A DNA stretch of 64,000 nt, taken from positions 248,001 to 312,000 of the forward strand of contig NZ_CP147012.1 of NCBI RefSeq assembly GCF_037126285.1, given 5' to 3'. How positions within the stretch are numbered: the first letter of the stretch is position 1; every line of letters starts with the position of its first letter. Position numbers and translations under genes: made by a program. Of this stretch, positions 9,401 to 16,641 are shown one piece after another. Below the pieces are notes generated by a model, which saw nothing but the letters and a program-made list of their open reading frames with translations, did not search any database and was not told where the DNA came from. This stretch comes from Bernardetia sp. MNP-M8 (GTDB lineage Bacteria > Bacteroidota > Bacteroidia > Cytophagales > Bernardetiaceae).

Positions 9401-9605
9401 TTTAGTATTAGATTTGTATTCTAAGAATGCTATCGAACACGAACGTGAGTTATTAGAAAAGAAAAAAGAAAAATATGCTCAACAATATTCTGACAAAGCA
9501 GAAATGGCTGAATATATGAAAGCAATGGAAGAGGAAGCAGAAAATCCTGAGCAACAACAGGAAGCGCAACCTCTTGTAAGACCTAAGAAACCAAAGAAAT
9601 ATTAA
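6471..9605 (+). CDS. secDF: Protein translocase subunits SecD and SecF, fused
   Basis: A 1044-residue fusion of SecD and SecF, which assists SecYEG in exporting proteins using the proton-motive force. SecD starts with one membrane segment, then the DLQGG motif near residue 80 and the large P1 domain, followed by a membrane bundle containing TIGMSVDANVLIFERIREE. SecF starts near residue 695 with GVDFTGGRSY at about 721 and ends with a bundle containing SLNDTVVVFDRIRE. Residues about 256-326 form an acidic, Asp/Thr-rich insert inside the P1 region that most SecDs lack or have shorter. The Lys/Glu-rich tail is cytosolic. A single-gene unit ending at a clear terminator. Confidence 0.97.
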   Translation: MQNRGFIIFLAILFAVLCLFSLSFTLVSRNVESNAVAYSKGDAALKKQYLDSMWSQPVYDILIANFTYQEVKEKELNLGLDLQGGMHVTLEVSPIDILKALSNESQNEDFQAALAEANKQQASSQDRYVELFFDAYQAKAGEGKLKDVFATSANSGKINFRSSDKEVEDFIRTEVDGSVQRAFEIIRTRVDKFGVTQPNVQLIEGTSRIQVELPGVSNAERVRDLLQGVAKLEFWEVYQPQEYQEVLTKINTFWVENRMEKAETANTDDLTIPDTTNTADAGDDLIMNTDTQTDSLGNAIANEGDSAKTDDLLADADTTQNQTVSPLFAKLTPLSQNYFTLTYEALDTSSINKILNDPMVKNIIPKDMKFFWGVKPDAENEGKAFYTLHVIKTAAGGKSPMTGDVVTDARQDINPNGQVEVSLAMNGEGARLWKDLTGKNVGRQIAIVLDDYVYSAPNVNEEIGGGRSSISGSFTVDEAKDLANILKAGKLPAPTRIVEEAVVGPSLGAVAQTQGILSILVGLGLVVLFMIIYYAKAGIVANVALLANIFFIFGLLAQLGAALTLPGIAGIVLTIGMSVDANVLIFERIREELAMGKGLMVSIEDGFQRALITIIDANVTTLITSVVLYVLGAGPIKGFAVTLMIGIVCSFFTAVYVSRLIIYWMSRKGDESNMSFSTPFTKNMLANTNFNFMGKRKIGYIVSGVVIAVGIAVLVTNGLNMGVDFTGGRSYVVAFSQDVTPSQIEASIEQKLNTSVEVKSYDGNDKVKITTSYRSEEESTDVDEQIQNEIMASLGEKYTALNPEVVSTSKVGATIADDIADSARTAVIVALILMFGYISVRFSNWRFGAGAVAALTHDSLIVLSLFAIAYLLGFAVEIDQVFIAAILTVIGYSLNDTVVVFDRIREALNDRVDEDLQETINGAVNQTLSRTLITSVTTLLVVLILFIFGGEALKGFSFALLIGVIVGTYSSVFVATPLVLDLYSKNAIEHERELLEKKKEKYAQQYSDKAEMAEYMKAMEEEAENPEQQQEAQPLVRPKKPKKY

Positions 9606-9661
9606 TCAATGATTAGTGGTTAATTATAAATGATTAATTAACTACCTATTTCTAAGGAATG

Positions 9662-9700
9662 AAAAATCCCTTCTGACTTTATTGTTAGAAGGGATTTTTC
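9662..9700 (+). terminator. Rho-independent terminator after secDF
   Basis: AAATCCCTTCT and AGAAGGGATTT form an 11-bp stem followed by a short T run; A-rich on the other side, so it may also serve the minus-strand gene beyond. Confidence 0.85.
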
Positions 9701-9719
9701 ATTTTAAACAAAAATAAAT

Positions 9720-10379
9720 TTATCTAGCTCTCAAATGCCAAAAATCTTCTCCTTTTTGATTGTTTCTAGATATTTTATATTTTTTTGATGATGATAATGC
9801 TGCAATAGGTAAGCTAACAATAAAACTAAATAATCCAACTCCAGCAAATTTATAATACCTGTCTTGTCTAAATTTCCCACTACCATAATTAATGCTTACC
9901 AAAGGTGCAACAATGAGAGTTGTAAAAGCAGATAGAATAGCAGCCGAATTACTTATTCCCCCCAACACTTGACGAGTAGGAGTAGAATAACTAATAGAGT
10001 TTACCTTCTGAAAAGGAATGTCTACGACTTTTATTATTTTGTTCTTATCATACTTACGAGGATTCATAACAATATGATAACCTTCATCTGAATCAAAAGA
10101 AATATATTCTTGTGAAATATTGTAAATTAAAGATGAATCTGATATACTATTTATATTTCCTGTTAATGATATTTTCATTTCTTTCATCGTCGAATCACTT
10201 TTAATTGCTTCTTGTGATAGCTCATAATTACCTGATAGTTTTATTTTTTTCTTCGGATTTAGAGAGTTTACTAAATAAAATATTTCTTTTTTGTTATTAC
10301 TGTTTTGCCCAAAGCTTTTGAGAGAAAATAAACTTACTAACACAAATAAAATCAAAGAAAGTATAATGTAATTTTTCAT
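9720..10379 (-). CDS. Hypothetical secreted/membrane protein
   Basis: A 219-residue protein of unknown function. The N-terminus is a typical cleavable signal ending SFGQ. The middle is a polar beta-rich region (LTGNINSISDSSLIYNI, VDIPFQKVNSISYS) reminiscent of small DUFs that describe a 'response to' parameter. Two hydrophobic segments follow (residues about 145-165 and 178-197), so the protein is probably held in the membrane with its N-terminal part in the periplasm. The same export style as its neighbour at 10665, but the two are separated by 285 bases and share no obvious sequence. Confidence 0.65.
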   Translation of the reverse strand: MKNYIILSLILFVLVSLFSLKSFGQNSNNKKEIFYLVNSLNPKKKIKLSGNYELSQEAIKSDSTMKEMKISLTGNINSISDSSLIYNISQEYISFDSDEGYHIVMNPRKYDKNKIIKVVDIPFQKVNSISYSTPTRQVLGGISNSAAILSAFTTLIVAPLVSINYGSGKFRQDRYYKFAGVGLFSFIVSLPIAALSSSKKYKISRNNQKGEDFWHLRAR

Positions 10380-10664
10380 GTTTTGAATAAATTAGAACCG
10401 TATAAAAATAGTTTTTTTTGCAAATTTAAGAATAATGAGAATATGCTTTTTAAATAAAAATTCTAGTTAATTGAAAAATTTCAAATTATATCTCCTACAA
10501 AATTATTTTACAAAGCTAATAATAAAAATATATCTACTTTGAATCGTATACTTTCTTTGAATTTTCTACCTACTCTTCTTCTGTTGTTTAAGGAAAAAGG
10601 ATATTTGCTTTATATCATTTCTAATAATCATTTTTCTAGTTCTTAAGCATAGATTTTTGTGATT

Positions 10665-11465
10665 TTATTCTTTAAGAACGTAACCTTCTAAATTGCGATA
10701 TTCAAATACTTCAACCTTAGTAGAATTTTTATTTATTGTGGTAATAATTAAATCATAATATCCATTACTATTTATTTGAGTTGTATCAAATATAATTTCT
10801 TTACTTGTCTTTATCCATTTTTCTTTTTCACTCTCTGGATGAGAACCCAAATTCTCATAATGTGTTTTTACAGTTTTTAGTTTTTCAAACTTTGACAAAT
10901 CATAAATAGTAGTACAAGAATAATTTTCTCCCATATGAGTAAAACCAGCATAAAAGAAAAGAGCAATTTTTTCTTTGCCTATTTTTTTTAAAACAATAGT
11001 TTGAATCTTTCCATAAAGTCCATGTGTTCCATAAAATTTATCAAATTTATTGACTTGCCATTTTTTGAGTTTTTCATCATATTCAAAAGTAGCAACTGAA
11101 ATAGTAGGAGCGCAAAAATGACAATCAATCGCTCTATTTTTTTCATACATGTACGTAGCAAAAATAACAACTGCCTTTTTTATATTTCCTTCTTGATAAA
11201 AAAATACAGTATCTAAGTGAGTATAAGCAAAATCTTCATCAGAAATTACGTTCTGTTTGCTTTCATAAAAATTAGGCTTCCATTTTACCTCTTCTAAATC
11301 ATGTTTATTACTAATTTCTATTCCATCAAAAAGAAGCATCAAAATTTCATTTTTTTGGCTTAAAAACTGTTCTTTTTCAGTTTTAGAAATTAATGAATCA
11401 AAATTTTGAGCAAAAGCAGAAAGCGAAACCAAGAAAAAAATAGCTATTAAAAAGTATTTTTTCAT
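10665..11465 (-). CDS. Hypothetical secreted protein
   Basis: A 266-residue exported protein with a clean signal peptide (cleavage after SAFAQ). The mature part is mixed beta/alpha with a CHFC motif near residue 118 and another single Cys near 183, so a disulfide or metal site is possible. The phrases describing strands such as VATFEYDEKLKKWQVNKFDKF resemble beta-sheet-rich lipoprotein-like domains of Bacteroidota, but I cannot assign a family. It starts 25 bases downstream of the DUF3050 gene's stop on the same strand, so it is probably in one operon with it. Confidence 0.7.
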   Translation of the reverse strand: MKKYFLIAIFFLVSLSAFAQNFDSLISKTEKEQFLSQKNEILMLLFDGIEISNKHDLEEVKWKPNFYESKQNVISDEDFAYTHLDTVFFYQEGNIKKAVVIFATYMYEKNRAIDCHFCAPTISVATFEYDEKLKKWQVNKFDKFYGTHGLYGKIQTIVLKKIGKEKIALFFYAGFTHMGENYSCTTIYDLSKFEKLKTVKTHYENLGSHPESEKEKWIKTSKEIIFDTTQINSNGYYDLIITTINKNSTKVEVFEYRNLEGYVLKE

Positions 11466-11490
11466 TGAAATTCAATTTATAACTTATCAC

Positions 11491-12333
11491 TTACAATTTA
11501 TCACTTGTCTTACCATTCACAATTTCATTAAGTATTCCATCCCACAAATCAATTCTTTTTTGAAGGGCAATTTTACTGATGGCTATGGCATCGTTCCATT
11601 TTGCTTCATCGTCGCCACAAAGTTCTTTTATCATTTGGATAGACATGTGAGAATGATGGTCGCCATCCAATTCGATATGACGGTCAAAATAATAAACTAG
11701 TTTTTTGATACTTTCAGCATCATGAGAAGACTTGGCTTTCATATCTCTCAAAATAGAAGTAAACATGTCAGGAATCAAATCTTCTCTTCCGAAAGTAAAA
11801 ACCACAGCTATTTTATGCGCTTTTTTAGTTTCAATGACATCAAATGAAAAGGAAACAAATTCTTTTATAGATTCGGCAATATCAATTTGAGAAAGGGCTG
11901 TTCTGACACTTTTCCATTCCTTCAAAAGTTGTATCAAATAAGTGATTTTAGAAATATCAGCTTTACAGTCATTCATTGCATCAATGTAGAGTTCGAAATG
12001 ACTTTTTGCGTTTCCTTCCTCGTCTTGATCGGTTTCTTCTGCCAAAACAATTTCATTGATTAAACGACGTGTAAGAGGATTTCCCTTCGGAATCCAAGGC
12101 ACTTGAACACAAGTAAGTTCATTTTGAAGTGATTTAAGCAGCGACATAAAATCCCAAACAGCAAAAACATGATGCTCTAAAAAAATCTTCAAATCTTCTA
12201 CCGAACTTATAGTTGCATAGACTTGATGATGTAAAAGTTGCTCACGCAGAGGCTCTATCTCCGTTCTAATTTTTTGAATATATACGTTTTGTTTTTCTTC
12301 TAGTGTTTGAATATCGGTTTTGCTAGTAGTCAT
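11491..12333 (-). CDS. DUF3050 (haem-oxygenase-like fold) protein
   Basis: A 280-residue soluble helical protein that I recognise as DUF3050. Landmarks are LEHHVFAVWDFMSLLKSLQ, the VPWIPKGNPLTRRLINEIVL segment, and YFDRHIELDGDHHSHMS near residue 235. DUF3050 belongs to the haem-oxygenase-like superfamily. The acidic and His residues in these three helices are arranged as in the non-haem diiron members of that fold, which suggests, but does not prove, a metal-dependent oxygenase. No signal peptide, so cytosolic. It probably heads a two-gene operon with the secreted protein gene downstream. Confidence 0.8.
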   Translation of the reverse strand: MTTSKTDIQTLEEKQNVYIQKIRTEIEPLREQLLHHQVYATISSVEDLKIFLEHHVFAVWDFMSLLKSLQNELTCVQVPWIPKGNPLTRRLINEIVLAEETDQDEEGNAKSHFELYIDAMNDCKADISKITYLIQLLKEWKSVRTALSQIDIAESIKEFVSFSFDVIETKKAHKIAVVFTFGREDLIPDMFTSILRDMKAKSSHDAESIKKLVYYFDRHIELDGDHHSHMSIQMIKELCGDDEAKWNDAIAISKIALQKRIDLWDGILNEIVNGKTSDKL

Positions 12334-12604
12334 TATGATTGATGAACAAGGTAAAAAAGTGTTTGTTTTTAGATTAAACTGTTTTGAGATAGGGTATTGT
12401 TAGAGAAGATTTATTAAAAATGTGAATTCCATTTTTTGGAAAGATGTTTGAAACTCTCTTTCTTTATAATTTTATTTTTATCTTAGACTAAAAATCTAAG
12501 ATACGTTTTTTCAGCCTAAAGTTAAGCTACATCTATTCTTCATTACAAAATTAAAAAAACTAGCTCACTTTTACTCTAATTCTCCTCCAACTATCAATAT
12601 AACT

Positions 12605-14017
12605 ATGAAATTAAACCTACGTTTTTTATTCGTTTTATTATTTATTAGTGCTTTTCCCTTAATTTTATTATCTACTTCTGCTTTTGCTCAAAAAAAACAA
12701 GTTCCTCAAACTACTCGTCTCTTATTTGTACTTGATGCAAGTGGAAGTATGAATTCGGCTTGGGAAGGCGATACACGTATCAATATTGCCCGTCAAATTT
12801 TGTCTAATATGATAGATTCGATTGCAAATGTACCTTATGTGGAGGTTGCGATGCGTGTCTATGGTCATCAATTCAATTTCAAACAAAAAAATTGTCAAGA
12901 TTCTAAATTAGAAGTTGCTTTTGGCTCAAGAAACAATGACAGAATAAGAACTATGCTTGATGGATTAGAACCAAAAGGAACAACTCCCATCGCCTATTCA
13001 TTAGAACAAGCCACAAAAGATTTTCCTAATGACGGAAAAGACACCAGAAATGTAATTGTAATGATAACAGATGGCATTGAAGCCTGTGATGGTGACCCTT
13101 GTGCTATTTCAAGAGGTTTGCAAGAAAAAGGAATATTCTTAAAGCCTTTCATTGTAGGAATGGGAATTGAACCCAAATATGCAAAAGGTTTTGAATGTAT
13201 GGGACGTTTTTTTAATGCCAAAACATCAAGACAATTTAAAGGATTTTTGCAAGAAGTAGTCAAACAAACCTTAGGAAAAACAACTGTAACAGTTGAGCTT
13301 TTAGATGAGAAAAAACAACCAAAGGAAGCTAATGTTCACATGGCTTTTATAGATCAAGTCACTCAAAAATCTCGTTATAATTTGGTTCATTTTAGAGACA
13401 AAGGAGGCAAAACAGATGAGCTTGATATTGATGCTATTCCTACTTATGATTTGATTGTTTATACTACACCATCAATTATTCAAAAAAATGTAGAAATTAT
13501 TGGAGGAAGACACAATGTAATCAAGGTAATGACTCCACAAGGAAAGTTAAACATTGAACAAAAAGGCTCTTTAGATTATTCCACTGGACATAGTGCCATT
13601 GTTCAGAAAAAAGGCAGCAACGAAATTTTGGTCAATCAACAAGTCAATGAACCCCATAATTATTTGATTGGAAACTATAGAGTAGAAGTCTTGACACGCC
13701 CAACTACTGTTTTTGAAAATGTCCAAATCAATCAAGGCAGAACAACAAATCTAAAAGTAGCTTCCCCAGGGGTAGTAACCATTTTGAATAAACTATCAGG
13801 CTATGGAAGTGTCTATGTTATTAAACCAGACGGAAGCGAAGAATGGGTGATGAACCTACCAGAAAAAGGAATTCCAAGAACCAACTTTGCACTTCAACCA
13901 GGGCGTTATCGTTTTGTTTTTCGTTCTTCTGAAGCCAATGATAGTTCGTATTCAAAGAGTGCTTTTTTCGTTCTTAGTGAAGGAGGAGCATATACCTTAG
14001 ATATTTTAAGAATGTAG
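12605..14017 (+). CDS. Secreted von Willebrand factor A domain protein
   Basis: A 470-residue exported protein. The signal peptide ends at SAFAQ (residue 29). The VWA domain spans about residues 38-215 with an intact MIDAS: DASGS at 44-48, the Thr of GTTPIAYS near 125 and the Asp of ITDGIEAC near 156. It should bind a divalent metal and a protein ligand. CQDSK and CDGDPC Cys residues may form disulfides. The rest (about 225-470) is built of repeated beta-sandwich-like segments such as KVMTPQGKLNIEQKG. Similar VWA proteins are called Ca-activated-chloride-channel-like in databases, but an adhesion or envelope role is more likely. Transcribed alone. Confidence 0.85.
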   Translation: MKLNLRFLFVLLFISAFPLILLSTSAFAQKKQVPQTTRLLFVLDASGSMNSAWEGDTRINIARQILSNMIDSIANVPYVEVAMRVYGHQFNFKQKNCQDSKLEVAFGSRNNDRIRTMLDGLEPKGTTPIAYSLEQATKDFPNDGKDTRNVIVMITDGIEACDGDPCAISRGLQEKGIFLKPFIVGMGIEPKYAKGFECMGRFFNAKTSRQFKGFLQEVVKQTLGKTTVTVELLDEKKQPKEANVHMAFIDQVTQKSRYNLVHFRDKGGKTDELDIDAIPTYDLIVYTTPSIIQKNVEIIGGRHNVIKVMTPQGKLNIEQKGSLDYSTGHSAIVQKKGSNEILVNQQVNEPHNYLIGNYRVEVLTRPTTVFENVQINQGRTTNLKVASPGVVTILNKLSGYGSVYVIKPDGSEEWVMNLPEKGIPRTNFALQPGRYRFVFRSSEANDSSYSKSAFFVLSEGGAYTLDILRM

Positions 14018-14023
14018 TCATTC

Positions 14024-14056
14024 AACCCTAAGGGTTTTCATAATCCCTTAGGGTTT
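14024..14056. terminator. Bidirectional terminator
   Basis: AACCCTAAGGG and CCCTTAGGGTTT form an 11-bp stem with a 10-base loop between the convergent VWA gene and the PD40-OmpA gene. Confidence 0.8.
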
Positions 14057-14074
14057 GAGTTTTCAAATCTGTTC

Positions 14075-15898
14075 TTAATTTACTTTTTGTATCACAAAAA
14101 ACTCTACTCGTCTGTTTTTGGTTTTATTTTCTTGATTTGTATTTTCTACTTTTGGTTCTGTTTCTCCTTTCCCTAGTGGAAGAAGTCTTCTTTTATCAAC
14201 TCCTTTACTTTCCAAAAACTGACAAACTGCTTTTGCACGTTTTTCGGATAAAATCTGATTGTAACTCATTTCACCTTCATTATCTGTATGAGCAATTATT
14301 TGTAAAGAAACATCAAGATTTTCATTCATAAAAAGTAAAATCCGTTCCAAACTCATTTTTCCATTTTGTGTAAGCAGAGCCGAATTCGAATCAAAGGTAA
14401 AATCATTTAGTTCAAAATCTTTTCCAGTGGAAGTTTCTATGAGTTTATTTTTTTGAGAAATCAATTTAGAATTTTCTTTTTGAGGGAAAAAGCCTTGTAA
14501 TTGTTTTGGAATAGGAATGCTATATACTTCACTTCCATAACAAGCAGCACAATGGTCTTGTACCCTTGAAAAATAAATCTTATTCTCTTTTGGCAGAACC
14601 GTAAAACTACTTTCTGTATCATCTGAACTAATACTTTCTATCAGTTCCATTTCAGACCATTTATTATTTTCTTGTTTTTGAATCATATAAATATCGTACA
14701 AACCTAGATTTTTCACTCCTTTCATACGTTGTGCAGAAAATAAAAGTGTTTTTCCGTCAGGCAAAATATAAGGTGCAACATCACAACCATAATTAATATG
14801 TTTATTGTCTGAAATAGGAATCATTTGAGGTTCATTCCATTCTCCAAATTCGTTTTTAGTTGAAAAATAAATTCTTGCACAACCTACTGCATTCGGATTT
14901 CTTGAAAAGTAAATCGTATTTCCATCAGCAGAAATAGACGGAGAAAGTTCATACGATTTTGTTTTATTGAGAGCCTTTACTTCAGTTGGTTCTTGCCAAG
15001 TCAGTTTTCCGTTTTCCAAAATTCTTTCTGTTTTCCAAATATCATAATCACCTTTTTTGCTTTTCTTAGAGTAAAAAAGTGTATTTCCATCAGCAGAAAG
15101 TGAAGGAGAAGAAATTTTATTTTCACCGTCTGGATTAACTATTTCAATTTGCTCTCCTTTTATATGATAATCTAATTCCTTGTAAAAAGTAACTCTGTTA
15201 TATTTATAGTTAGGGTTTTGTCTATACCAAACATCATATAAACTATCTACAAACTGATAAGAAACAGGCTTTACATAGAAAAATGAATTATCAATACAAG
15301 CAATGATTTCATTGGATTGAATACTTGTAGTGATAGAATGATTGTAAGTATTATTTCTTTTATCTATTGTTGTCGTATCAATAATGTTTATTCTACGAAT
15401 TTTAGCCTTCTCCAATTTTACAATGTCTAACGATTTTTTTAGAGAATCTATAATAGAATTTCCACTCCAAGAAAGACCACTTTTATTATTTTTTTGAAAG
15501 ACAGAATTTTCAACTAATTCTAAATTTTCTAAATCATTTTTTTGAGGCAATTCAATTTCATTTTGGATAAAATTTTCTGAATTTATTTGAGTTTTTGGAT
15601 TAAATATAAAATCAGAAACAAAGTAAATTCCGATACTAGAAAACAGAAGTAGCAACGCAGATAAAAGATAAATGCGTTTTTGATAAAAATTATTTTTGAT
15701 GATTCTTTGAGTATGAATCTCTTCCAGTTCCTCCAAAATTTGAAGGTTTGTAATCTCTTTTACAAGTTGTTTTTGTAAGAGAATATCTTGTTTTTCATTA
15801 TTAGACAAATGATGAAAATCATTTAAAGAATCGATATTAAAATTTTCGTTCTCTAAAAGCTGTTCTATTTTTTCTATTTCTGTGAGATGTGGCGACAT
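14075..15898 (-). CDS. PD40-OmpA envelope protein with cytosolic N-terminus (putative anti-sigma)
   Basis: A 607-residue protein with an unusual order of parts. Residues 1-75 are helical and charged with no signal peptide. One membrane segment lies at about 76-98. A periplasmic PD40 propeller with repeated SADGNTLFYSKKSKKG-type blades spans about 240-470, and an OmpA/MotB peptidoglycan-binding domain about 500-605 (IIAHTDNEG, RAKAVCQFLESKG, NRRVEFF). The N-terminal helices facing the cytosol, together with the ECF sigma gene 19 bases upstream in the same operon, suggest that it holds the sigma factor and releases it when the wall or propeller is disturbed. That role is inference; PD40-OmpA proteins themselves are common in the phylum's envelope and secretion machinery. 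Confidence 0.85.
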   Translation of the reverse strand: MSPHLTEIEKIEQLLENENFNIDSLNDFHHLSNNEKQDILLQKQLVKEITNLQILEELEEIHTQRIIKNNFYQKRIYLLSALLLLFSSIGIYFVSDFIFNPKTQINSENFIQNEIELPQKNDLENLELVENSVFQKNNKSGLSWSGNSIIDSLKKSLDIVKLEKAKIRRINIIDTTTIDKRNNTYNHSITTSIQSNEIIACIDNSFFYVKPVSYQFVDSLYDVWYRQNPNYKYNRVTFYKELDYHIKGEQIEIVNPDGENKISSPSLSADGNTLFYSKKSKKGDYDIWKTERILENGKLTWQEPTEVKALNKTKSYELSPSISADGNTIYFSRNPNAVGCARIYFSTKNEFGEWNEPQMIPISDNKHINYGCDVAPYILPDGKTLLFSAQRMKGVKNLGLYDIYMIQKQENNKWSEMELIESISSDDTESSFTVLPKENKIYFSRVQDHCAACYGSEVYSIPIPKQLQGFFPQKENSKLISQKNKLIETSTGKDFELNDFTFDSNSALLTQNGKMSLERILLFMNENLDVSLQIIAHTDNEGEMSYNQILSEKRAKAVCQFLESKGVDKRRLLPLGKGETEPKVENTNQENKTKNRRVEFFVIQKVN

Positions 15899-15917
15899 AG
15901 TATTCTTTATTAAAGTT

Positions 15918-16505
15918 TTAGAGTAGAATAGTTTGTAAATTTTCTAATTGATGTTGAGCTAATTTTTTAGCTCGCTGCAAACACTTGTATTTCTGTGCTT
16001 TAGCTGTCGAATCCGAATTATAACCCAGTTTTTCAGCTAATTCTTTCATAGAAAATTTATCTACATAATATCCTGACAATAATTTTTTACACGGCTCGCC
16101 TAGCTCTGTCAAAATTTTTCTCAAAACAGAAATGGCTTCTTCACTTTTATAAATATTTGTATCGTCTTGATTTTCAAAATCTATTTTATCAGAAAATTCT
16201 ATCAAAAAATCTGTATTCAAAAATGTGTTTTTTCTGTCTTCTTTTCGTCTTTTATTTCTAAAAATATTATGACAAATTCCGAAAAGATACGTTGAAGGTT
16301 TTGCAGTCAGTTTAAAATCTAGCTTTTGTGCTTGATGATAAAAAACTAAAATTGCTTCTTGAAAAATATCTTTTGTTTCGCTTTCTTCTGCTCCTAATTT
16401 CTGCAATCCTTTACTTGTTTTTTCAAAAGATTGATAGAGGTATTCTAAGGCTTTTTTTCGATGTGCTGCCTGTCTTAGAAATTGGATTAATTTTTCATTT
16501 TCCAT
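15918..16505 (-). CDS. RNA polymerase sigma factor, ECF type
   Basis: A 195-residue sigma-70-family factor with only regions 2 and 4. Region 2 has the ETKDIFQEAILVFY helix and FGICHNIFRNKRRKE for -10 recognition. Region 4 has LRKILTELGEPCKKLLSGYYVDKFSMKELAEKLGY, with the last part as the helix-turn-helix. Start ATG at 16505. It is the first gene of a two-gene operon with the PD40-OmpA membrane protein, the usual order for an ECF sigma factor and its regulator, so autoregulation is likely. Its regulon cannot be seen here. Confidence 0.93.
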   Translation of the reverse strand: MENEKLIQFLRQAAHRKKALEYLYQSFEKTSKGLQKLGAEESETKDIFQEAILVFYHQAQKLDFKLTAKPSTYLFGICHNIFRNKRRKEDRKNTFLNTDFLIEFSDKIDFENQDDTNIYKSEEAISVLRKILTELGEPCKKLLSGYYVDKFSMKELAEKLGYNSDSTAKAQKYKCLQRAKKLAQHQLENLQTILL

Positions 16506-16587
16506 TATAAAATAGTCTGTAAAATTTGGCTTTTACTTCTTTATGTTTGATTTCTGAAAAGGTAAACCAAAAAAATCAAAAGTATGT

Positions 16588-16633
16588 CAGACTTCCCAGT
16601 CTGATCACGAATGCCAACAGACTGGGAAGTCTG
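16588..16633. repeat. REPIN-like inverted repeat (CAGACTTCCCAGTCTG family)
   Basis: CAGACTTCCCAGTCTG at 16588-16603 and its exact complement at 16618-16633, with a 14-base loop. Each arm is itself nearly self-complementary. A second member of this family, with one base changed, lies at 60936-61012. This copy sits just beyond the stop codon of the solute-binding protein gene and may serve as its transcription end. Confidence 0.85.
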
Positions 16634-16641
16634 TTATACAA

